From Syntrophaceae bacterium UBA4778 (GTDB lineage Bacteria; Desulfobacterota; Syntrophia; Syntrophales; UBA4778), in assembly GCA_002403175.1 (NCBI GenBank), contig DHHG01000317.1, positions 1-16,589 of the forward strand: a DNA stretch of 16,589 bases, read 5' to 3'. This document shows positions 1 to 8,100 of this stretch, one piece after another (position 1 is the first letter of the stretch; the number at the start of each line of letters is the position of its first letter). The translations under genes and the position numbers were made by a program. Under the pieces are notes generated by a model. The model had not been told where the DNA came from and ran no database searches. It saw only the letters and a program-made list of their open reading frames with translations.

Positions 1-16
1 AGAAAAAATATTTATT

Positions 17-1873
17 ATGAGCTTGCCAGGAATAAAAGTGAGTCGGACAGAATTGTTTCGATCAAATGATATTGGTTTGTTTATAGATGATGGTCGTGAA
101 ATAAAAAAAATACCTCCAGAGATGTTCGATAATGGCATCATACATATCGAAGTTCCAATAAGCACAAGAGGTCGTGTTTATGCCGAGCCGATTAGCAGAC
201 TCAGAGATTTCGTGGGTTGCGAAAATGCTGGAGAGTTGTTTTTCGTCTTATTGCCTGATTTTCAGATTATATGGCCGAGCCGTTTATATGCACTTACTGA
301 TGAGCCAGAGATAACCCTCATTACTAACAACGATATTATTTTGGACCTTAAGGGTGCTTTTCCTATTAACGGAAATGACAGAAAATGGCGAATAGAACCT
401 GGAGTTTTATGGGTCGAGGGTGAGTTAAAATACAAAAAAATTACCATTCCAATAGCACACCGTATTTATAGAGCGGATTTAAGAAAGAAAGATGAAAAGA
501 GAACATCGTATCTACTCTCATCAGAATTTCGAGATAATATCTCACTTACACTATGCGGTTTATCACGAGAAAGAGCTGAGCTGGCTATAACGGATGGAGC
601 TAATTCAACGAGATTAGGGAACTTAGGATTATTCAATGATGCCGGTGAGATCTATTTCTCTACATCCTCAATCTCGGATGCATTAGCGAATTACAAAAAG
701 CCTGTCGGGCAATTTCTTCAGATCGGCTCAGATATGAGAACAGAAACATTGTTCTTCAACATAGAAGCCCTTTATGAATGGATTTCGAAATCCGACTCAA
801 CCACCCATACACAATGGTGGTCACTTTTACCTTCTTTTTTAGCAAGTAGCTTAAAAATTATTATTCATGCAAGGGACGAAGTTCTTGAAAAAATTTCATT
901 TCCTGTGGATTCACATAGCATACCACAGAAATTGATGTCTTTTTTTGAATTATTTAGACGGCTTTGTTTTTTGTATGACGGATCTGTATTGCCGGATCGC
1001 CCAAATTCTACAGTGGATCAAATCATCGAAGAATGTAAATCCGCGGATTCGGAAATTGGTGCTGCGGTAGTATGGTACAATAAAGCTAAGTCATTTATTA
1101 CAGGCATCGAAATTAAAGAATATTCTTCTTCTGAAAAGCTGATCTTGGAATATAATTCACTAGGGTGGAGTCCCCCATTCTTGAGATGGAAAGACAAGAT
1201 TGAAAACCTATTAAATAATCTTAAGAATGACCTAGACGCTATCGCTATTATAGACGAATGGAGGAAAGATGTAGAGCATGGTTATGGAACGCACCATAGT
1301 CGAATAGCATGTCAATCAGGTGGCCGAGATTTGACTCACGCTTGGATGGTTTACAGAGCCGGAAATTTGAAAGGCGCAATCAATGTAACATCAAACATGT
1401 TGAAACGGAATATTCCGAGTCCAGCCATTGAAATTACGGCTATATTGCAGCAGATGAGTTTGTTCCGACTAGGCTATTTCAGATCTCAACCTCCAATAGA
1501 AATTGAATCACACAATAAAAAATTATTTTTAATGTGCAGCGAATTATCTGAAATAATCAAATTTGCCGATTGGACAAGAACGGAGATTTCATCAGTTCCG
1601 AAAGTAGAAAATTTAAAATATTTTATTGAATCTCTCCCCCTGACCGCAAGGGACAGCATGGTACTGAACATGTTTGTTTTTGAAAACGACTCGTATAAAT
1701 TAAATTGTAGAGGTGACTGGTTGGCTTCCTATTGCAAATTGCTGATAGCAAGAGCAAACGGAATGCAAGAAATATTAAATCAGCTTGCAAAGGAATGCCA
1801 TGAAGCGATAAGCACAATCCCCAGTTCACCAGATAAAAATCTAATTACTGGATTAATGGAGAGATACCTGTGA
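17..1873 (+). CDS. Unknown protein, first visible gene of the Hsp70-helicase operon (5' end uncertain)
   Basis: I do not recognise the family. From the first visible ATG the protein has 618 residues. Residues 1-250 look beta-rich (alternating hydrophobic stretches such as GELFFVLLPDFQIIWPSRLY at 72-91 and a WRIEPGVLWVEGELKYKK stretch near 123-140), which suggests one or more beta-sandwich domains. Residues 250-618 look mainly alpha-helical. No signal peptide, membrane segment, Walker motif or J-domain HPD is visible. The frame has no stop between base 2 and this ATG, and no Shine-Dalgarno sequence precedes it (the leader is AT only), so the true start may lie left of the window and this may be the C-terminal part of a larger protein. 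Its stop overlaps the next gene by 4 bases, tying it to the operon. As the first component of a chaperone-helicase set it could be a target-recognition or adaptor subunit; that is inference from position only. Confidence 0.8.
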   Translation: MSLPGIKVSRTELFRSNDIGLFIDDGREIKKIPPEMFDNGIIHIEVPISTRGRVYAEPISRLRDFVGCENAGELFFVLLPDFQIIWPSRLYALTDEPEITLITNNDIILDLKGAFPINGNDRKWRIEPGVLWVEGELKYKKITIPIAHRIYRADLRKKDEKRTSYLLSSEFRDNISLTLCGLSRERAELAITDGANSTRLGNLGLFNDAGEIYFSTSSISDALANYKKPVGQFLQIGSDMRTETLFFNIEALYEWISKSDSTTHTQWWSLLPSFLASSLKIIIHARDEVLEKISFPVDSHSIPQKLMSFFELFRRLCFLYDGSVLPDRPNSTVDQIIEECKSADSEIGAAVVWYNKAKSFITGIEIKEYSSSEKLILEYNSLGWSPPFLRWKDKIENLLNNLKNDLDAIAIIDEWRKDVEHGYGTHHSRIACQSGGRDLTHAWMVYRAGNLKGAINVTSNMLKRNIPSPAIEITAILQQMSLFRLGYFRSQPPIEIESHNKKLFLMCSELSEIIKFADWTRTEISSVPKVENLKYFIESLPLTARDSMVLNMFVFENDSYKLNCRGDWLASYCKLLIARANGMQEILNQLAKECHEAISTIPSSPDKNLITGLMERYL

Positions 1874-3279
1874 CAGAAATAATACAAGAATTATCGGAAC
1901 GATTATATGATTTACGCGAGCTTTGCAAAAAAAAGAAATATCGCCTTGCGAAACCCGAGCAAACAGAAACAATTAATATTATGTCATCAATGTGTTTACA
2001 CGGTCAGGAAGGCATACTCGCTCTTTTTGATGTCCTTCCAGAGTTTCCCTCCGATATTGGTTCTGAGGCCATAATAAGAAATTGGGAAATAATAGAAGAT
2101 TATAGACAAGAATTCCTCAATGCCCTTGAAAGTAAACCGTACAAAAACGAGCCCGGAAGACGTCTCCGGCTTCTGCTCGGACGATATTTTTCATCATATT
2201 CAGCGGATCTATCAACAAAAATAATTCTCAGCGTATGCAGTGATATCTTACGTACAGCCAAAAGAACTATACCGAATTCAAAAGACTTGCACATGATAAA
2301 TTCAGTTCTGTTATCCGAGGGAACTTCGGTTGCAGAAAGCTTACGAGCTGACCAACTGACGCAGTCTGAATGCATACAGATTTCTATATGCCTGATGAGT
2401 GCCGCCTTCTCCGTTGATTCGGAAGGAAGGGCAATGTCAACACCCCATAAACAACTCGCTCTAATGAAATGGGCGAGTGGATGGCCGAATTTAAGTTGGA
2501 GTAGAGAGCTTCAAGAACTTCTTGGATCCAGAATAAAAGAATGGAACAAAGATCAACTAAATTATGTAATTTCGGATATCGATAAACTTAGTCCAGCATT
2601 CCATAATTTAGTTCGAAGCATTATTGAAGACGCTTTGGATAAGAATACACAATCCAAAGAGAATGTGACAGTGTCTGAAAATACTCTAAAGGATCAACCG
2701 GCTTCAGTTACGACGGAGTGTATAGATGAGGAATCACAATATGACATTGATATGGAGATGGGAAGATTATTCGCACATATTAAGAGAATGCAAACTGATT
2801 TAGATAGAATTAATTACGATGTCGTAAATTATGAGAATAGGATTCAGCAAAAGGAGAATGAGCTTAATAAAAATAGAAAGGAAAGAGATGACGCACAGAA
2901 TCGCTCACTAGTGATCGAGTCTCAGTTGAAGGAAAAGTTAGAGTTAATATCGAAAATTGAGAAAAGCTTAGATGATTATAAGCAAAAAGCTACCAATCTG
3001 GAATTAAAGTTGCTCAATGAGAAAAGAAATTTCGAGGGTCGGATAAAATCATTGAATGAACATGCTGACATGCTGTCATCTCGAATAACAAACGAAGGTG
3101 AACATAATGTATCCATATTGAAAAGCAAAATGGCTTCATTACTAAGTCCATTTGTAATCGGTTTGAAAGAGGCTCGGCACATGGAAATGACAGTGGAACT
3201 GGGTACGGCTTTGAAAATCCAATTAAAGCAAGTTTTCGATGTAATTAGATCGTTAGGAATCATATTAGAGGAAAGTTAA
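1870..3279 (+). CDS. Coiled-coil protein with GrpE-like C-terminus, possible Hsp70 exchange factor
   Basis: 469 residues, GTG start at 1870 overlapping the previous stop by 4 bases, with GGAGAG about 6 bases upstream. Residues 1-255 are alpha-helical without a family I recognise. Residues 256-285 are a polar linker. Residues 290-400 are a long charged coiled coil (QKENELNKNRKERDDAQNRS and following). Residues 418-469 form a helical tail: MASLLSPFVIGLKEA, then ALKIQLKQVFDVIRSLGI, ending six residues later. A coiled coil followed by a short helical bundle with a Q-L-x-x-V-h-x-x-x-G-I pattern is how GrpE is built before its beta-wing, which is absent here. The next gene is an Hsp70-like ATPase, which needs an exchange factor. 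I therefore propose a dedicated GrpE-like partner. The GrpE link is inference from pattern and neighbour; the coiled coil is directly visible. The start codon ATG of the next gene overlaps its stop (TAATG). Confidence 0.85.
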   Translation: MTEIIQELSERLYDLRELCKKKKYRLAKPEQTETINIMSSMCLHGQEGILALFDVLPEFPSDIGSEAIIRNWEIIEDYRQEFLNALESKPYKNEPGRRLRLLLGRYFSSYSADLSTKIILSVCSDILRTAKRTIPNSKDLHMINSVLLSEGTSVAESLRADQLTQSECIQISICLMSAAFSVDSEGRAMSTPHKQLALMKWASGWPNLSWSRELQELLGSRIKEWNKDQLNYVISDIDKLSPAFHNLVRSIIEDALDKNTQSKENVTVSENTLKDQPASVTTECIDEESQYDIDMEMGRLFAHIKRMQTDLDRINYDVVNYENRIQQKENELNKNRKERDDAQNRSLVIESQLKEKLELISKIEKSLDDYKQKATNLELKLLNEKRNFEGRIKSLNEHADMLSSRITNEGEHNVSILKSKMASLLSPFVIGLKEARHMEMTVELGTALKIQLKQVFDVIRSLGIILEES

Positions 3280-4736
3280 TGAAAGATATCTTCGGAATTG
3301 ATTTTGGAACAACAAATAGTGCAGTTGTAGGAAAATTAAGACAGAATACAACTTACTATGGAGATGGAATGGGGCGGCCATTTCCGTCAATTATTGCCGT
3401 TTCTAAGATCACCGGTATAGTGCAGGCGATTGGTCGTGAAGCATGGCAACATCGCCAGGAATTGACGGAATCATGTGAGATTCTATCCTCAACAAAGATG
3501 GACTTAGGGACTGGGAAAACATGGCGGATAGGTCCTGAGATTTGGACACCTGAGAGAGCGGTAACGGAAATATTTAAAGGTTTAATAAACAGGGTTAAAG
3601 AACGTGGAAGTGGTGCTAAATTGGATGCTGCCGTTATTTCAATACCGGTCGGTTTTAAGCTGGAAAAGAGGCAAGCGCTTCGGAAGGCGGCGCATGATGC
3701 GGGTTTAGAAATTAAAGGATTCGTCTCCGAACCGACATCGGCACTTTTTAAAAATTATTCTGAGATATCACAATGGTCCACAGTTGTAGTATTCGATTGG
3801 GGAGGCGGTACTCTCGATATCTCAGTTGTTGCAATTAAGGGAAATCTGATCGAAGAAATTGCAACTCTTTCAAACCCAATAGGAGGAGATGTACTTGACA
3901 GAATTCTTGCGGAATGGGCTCACAATCAGGTAATGAAAAAAACAAATATGAAACCTAGGCCATTCGATGCCATGGAAGCAAAATTCAAAGATCAAATGAT
4001 TTCACAATGTGAGTTTGCCAAGAGAACCATGGTCGACGAAGATATAGCTGAAATTAGCATTTTGCGTTACGGCGAATACGGGACTGTTAACCTTATACTT
4101 ACAATAGATGAGTTTTCAGATCTTTTCCAAAGGAAAATTGATGAAGCAGTTAAAACTCTTGAGGAGTGCGTTGAAAACCGCGCAAACATAAGTTTTGATC
4201 AGGTTGGCTGTATCATGATGGTAGGAGGGAGTAGTAACCTAAGGGGCTTAAGGGAATACATGGACAAAAAAGGATGGAGTTGCGAAATAAAATTTCCTGC
4301 CGATTCAGAATGGTATGTGGCTGATGGTGCGGCTATTCTTTCATCAAACTTCGGACAATATATATCAGCTCAAACCATTGGTATCAGACTAAGTGATAAT
4401 ACTGTATATCATGTTTTAAAAAAAGGCCAGAGTGCAGACAAATACAACGTAACCGTTACTCTTGGCCTAATTGATAATTCCGATAATGTACGATTGATAT
4501 TTGTTGATTGCAAAGATGAAGTCCCGAATGGAATCTTAAACACGGACAGGGTAATTGGTCGACTTTCAGTGCCAGCTTTCGGTTTCACTAATGAGCCGAT
4601 ACAACTGCATGGTCGAATTGATCAGGACCTTCTCTTGCAGATAACAGGTAGAAGTATGAATAAAGCAGCTTGTCATGAACGTACTTGGAGTTATGAGAGT
4701 GTTCGTTTTAGATATGAGCTTCCGGTGGAAAAATGA
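3279..4736 (+). CDS. Hsp70/DnaK-like ATPase with shortened C-terminal domain
   Basis: 485 residues. The actin/Hsp70 ATPase fold is clear: phosphate-1 loop GIDFGTTNS (6-14), a conserved lysine in SSTKMDLG (K73), AAVISIPVGF (117-126), EPTSALF (151-157), phosphate-2 loop VFDWGGGTLDIS (171-182), GGDVLDR (202-208), adenosine loop MVGGSSNLRGL (314-324) and ADGAAILS (348-355). All positions needed for ATP binding and hydrolysis appear intact. Only about 120 residues follow the ATPase, predicted as a short beta domain; DnaK has a ~240-residue substrate-binding domain with helical lid, so the lid is missing. This is not the housekeeping DnaK (about 640 residues), and no dnaJ lies beside it. It overlaps the previous stop by one base (TAATG) and the next start by four (ATGA), so it is translated as part of the operon. 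Probable role: ATP-driven remodelling or assembly of the neighbouring helicase complex (inference). It is cytosolic. Confidence 0.93.
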   Translation: MKDIFGIDFGTTNSAVVGKLRQNTTYYGDGMGRPFPSIIAVSKITGIVQAIGREAWQHRQELTESCEILSSTKMDLGTGKTWRIGPEIWTPERAVTEIFKGLINRVKERGSGAKLDAAVISIPVGFKLEKRQALRKAAHDAGLEIKGFVSEPTSALFKNYSEISQWSTVVVFDWGGGTLDISVVAIKGNLIEEIATLSNPIGGDVLDRILAEWAHNQVMKKTNMKPRPFDAMEAKFKDQMISQCEFAKRTMVDEDIAEISILRYGEYGTVNLILTIDEFSDLFQRKIDEAVKTLEECVENRANISFDQVGCIMMVGGSSNLRGLREYMDKKGWSCEIKFPADSEWYVADGAAILSSNFGQYISAQTIGIRLSDNTVYHVLKKGQSADKYNVTVTLGLIDNSDNVRLIFVDCKDEVPNGILNTDRVIGRLSVPAFGFTNEPIQLHGRIDQDLLLQITGRSMNKAACHERTWSYESVRFRYELPVEK

Positions 4737-5119
4737 ATGAAAAATCGAATGTACATTTGACAAGTAATGTATATGTCGTCAGGACTAGTAACGAGAGGAT
4801 AGATTTTGCTGAAAACAGTGAATTTGTTTCCAGGGTTGTGGAAAGAGAAGCATTAATAAAACTGTTCGCGTATCTCCATGGTATCGATCCGGATAATCGA
4901 GCTTTAGAATATTATAAAGGTCATAATGGCTTAAGTGATTGGCAGATTAAACGCATAGATGTATCAGACGAGTGTGCATATAGCCCCGGCGAGAAGCCGT
5001 GGGGTATAATAATCCATGATGGGTCATTTAGAGAAGAATGTAAATGTAAGAGAAAAAATTGCGAACATTATTTAGATTGCCGGCCAGATGAGAGGAAAAG
5101 AAATGGCTCTGAAAAATGA
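4733..5119 (+). CDS. Small protein with C-terminal cysteine cluster, unknown function
   Basis: 128 residues starting at an ATGA overlap with the Hsp70-like gene. No family recognised. Residues 28-62 look helical; residues 86-96 form a probable beta strand (KPWGIIIHDGS). The tail carries C103-x-C105-x4-C110-x-H112-x3-C116 within a basic segment, a plausible zinc or iron-sulfur site, although a fourth-ligand geometry cannot be judged by eye. C82 is an additional cysteine. Its last 17 bases overlap the proposed start of the helicase gene, so the two proteins are likely made together and may form a complex. It could be a DNA-binding or helicase-loading subunit; this is inference from the metal-site-like tail and the gene order. 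The tail also resembles the type of Cys cluster seen at the ends of some nucleases, but nuclease residues are not visible. Confidence 0.8.
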   Translation: MNEKSNVHLTSNVYVVRTSNERIDFAENSEFVSRVVEREALIKLFAYLHGIDPDNRALEYYKGHNGLSDWQIKRIDVSDECAYSPGEKPWGIIIHDGSFREECKCKRKNCEHYLDCRPDERKRNGSEK

Positions 5120-8100
5120 AATTGATATCATCACTTTTAATAAGGATCTAAATGATACTTACGAACGATATATATACACAGCGAACCTTCTATCTGACCA
5201 GGAGCCAGAGCTCCAGGCCGAGTTTTATAAAAAGCTATCTCAAGGATTTAGTGTATTGAATGGGCCATATGTACACTGTACTCCATGCTACAAAGAGAGT
5301 TACACGTTACAGGAACTAGTAGAAGGGCGTAATGGGATAAAATTATCAAAGGAGCTTTTAAGATTACCTAAAGACCAGTTTGCCCCTGATCGCCCCTTGT
5401 ACTCTCATCAAGTCAATGCATTAAAAATCTTAACTACGGGAAAGAGCCTAATTGTTTCTACAGGCACTGGTAGTGGTAAGACGGAATGCTTTCTTTTACC
5501 CATCCTGAATGAAATATTAGAAAATCCAGGAGATGGACTTAGAGCGATTTTCATATATCCAATGAATGCCCTCGCTGATGATCAGTTGGGGAGATTGAGA
5601 AGAATGCTTACAACTCTTCCGGAGGTAACCTTTGGGCGTTATACCGGAGATACGCCGGAATGGACAGAGGCAATAATTCGCCCAGAGGATGTAATTGATA
5701 ATGAAAGATATACGAGAACGGAAATACGTGCAAATCCACCGAATCTCCTTCTGACTAACTTTGCAATGTTAGAATACCTATTATTAAGGCCACGGGACGC
5801 TGATATATTCAGAAATAATAGATTAAAATACATTGTACTAGACGAGGCACATACATATTCAGGTGCTCAAGGAATAGAAATAGCGCTTTTAATGCGAAGA
5901 TTGGAGGAATACCTTACAAAGGGTAAGAGAGGGATACAGTTCATTTTAACAAGTGCAACACTAGGAGATGAAGAAGACAGTATTGAGAAGATAACGAAGT
6001 TTGGATCAGATATTTCCGGAGCCAAATTCGACTCTAAAAATGTCCTTCAGGGTGAAACCATAGATGACTTTTCAACTGAACGCGAGAATTTTCCAAGTAA
6101 TGATAAGCTTATGATGATCGGGACATCTCCTAATTCGATAGAATCATTGTCGGAGGTATTGGATGATGCGGCTGCTTTAATAAAGGAACTCACAGCGTAT
6201 GGATTTGATTGTGGCTCAATTTCTGATCGTACTAGTTCCCGCATTCTGTTTGATTTGTTTTCTCGGAGTGAAATACTTAACCGCATTCACAAGAGATGCC
6301 GACAAAGCCCCGCAATGATTTCCGAATTATGCGAGATCATTGGCTTGCCCTTTGATAGAAAAGGAATGCGAGCAATTCAGTGGCTCATTACAATTGGCAG
6401 CCACGCTAGGCGCACACCGGATTCTTCGCCTCTTTTACCTACTCGTTTTCATTTTTTTGCACGCGGACTTGCGGGGGCAAGCATTTGTCTGGCGCAGGAC
6501 TGTAGTTCAAAAGAGGCGCATCCAAAAACAGAATGGAGTTCCCTTTATCTTGAGGACAGGAATATCTGCGAATTTTGCGAGAGCAAGGTTTTACCTTTAT
6601 TGACGTGTGTGCATTGTGGATTACCTATTTGCAGAATATACATTTCTGATGGAAAATGGCAACAAAGCTCTTTACCGAATGCAGATCCGGAAGCACGTCT
6701 ACTTACATGGGGTGCGAGTTACGATGAGTATGGAAGTGATGAGGAAGACAAAGAGGGGAGACAAGCGTGGATTTGCCTCTCTTGTGGTATATACAGTGAG
6801 AACAAAGAGAAGCCTGACTCATGCAGAGAACATAGAATCGTTAATCTTTCAATAATTGAGTGTAAAAGTGATGGAAATCTCGCCTCATGTCCTAGGTGCG
6901 GAGGGCAAAAAGGCAAATACCTTTCGGTCTTAAGAGATTTTCGAACTCGCGATGACGCGCCAACTGCGGTTTTAGCAGAAACTCTGATTAGAAATTTACC
7001 CTATAATGATAAAGACGAGGCACTGGAAGAATTACCTGCACAGGGTAGAAACCTTCTGGTCTTTTCTGATTCGCGCCAAAGAGCAGCTTTCTTTGCACCT
7101 TATTTTGAGCAAACAACATTAGAATCAGCATATATAGGGCCTCTTGTTGCGGCTATTAGAGAAGAAGAAGAGAGGGAATCTCGGCCTGTATCCTTTTCGG
7201 AGATTACGTCATCATATGCAAGGAGCATGGAGAAACGACGAATGTCCATAGTACGTAAAAAGGATAATAATGGGCTCGAATACTATGATCTCATTCCGAG
7301 GAGGAGACTTCGAAGTGCGGACAAAAGTGAAGCTATGCGCTCTTTGGAATTACTTCTTTATCAGAATTTTACTTCCTCATATAGAAACAAAACATCTTTG
7401 CCGGGCTCCGGTGTAGCCTCGTTATCATTTGATTTCAACGAAGAAGAACGTGAGGATATTCCGAAAGCAATCCCTGAAATCTTTAAATATGGTGAGAAAA
7501 TTGGTTGGGAGGCTTTGCAAGCTCTATTAGAAGTGTTCCTCCTTAGGAAAGCAATAGCTCTTCCTCCTTATCTATCTTTTCGCGATATTCTTTCATCAGG
7601 CCCAGAGGCCGTTACATTTCACTTAAATAAAAGTGGATCTTACGATGGGCGAACGATCGTGAGATGGAACCCTTATCTTATAAACACAAATCAACGGAGG
7701 CGGGCAATTAATGCGAGCAGGCATTTAGATATTATTGCTAGGCTTACTAAATTAAAAAAGGATGATAACGAAGAAGAGTTAAAGAGTATTATAGATAGAA
7801 TATGGAGTGTTTTTAAAGAATCGATGCTGATTGAGTCTGGATGGCCAGGTGAATTTCGTCTGGATCCCGCAATCGTGAATGTAACCATGAAAGATCCTTG
7901 GGGTATCTGTGATAGATGCGGCAGACTGACAACTCTGATTAACTTGGGATTTTGTTTGACGCCGAAATGCGAGGGTAAAGTAAAAAAACTATCGGATGAA
8001 GAATTCAGCCGTGTTTTTGAGAAGAATCATTACAGAATGCGATATTTTTTGCCTCCACCAGAAATCATTGTCAAGGAGCATACCGCTCAACTGAATAATG

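Noticed and set aside
3279..4736. Housekeeping dnaK, or MreB/ParM-type actin
   Set aside because: Far shorter than DnaK with no lid and no dnaJ; the loops DWGGGTLDIS and GGSSNLRGL match Hsp70 better than MreB or ParM.
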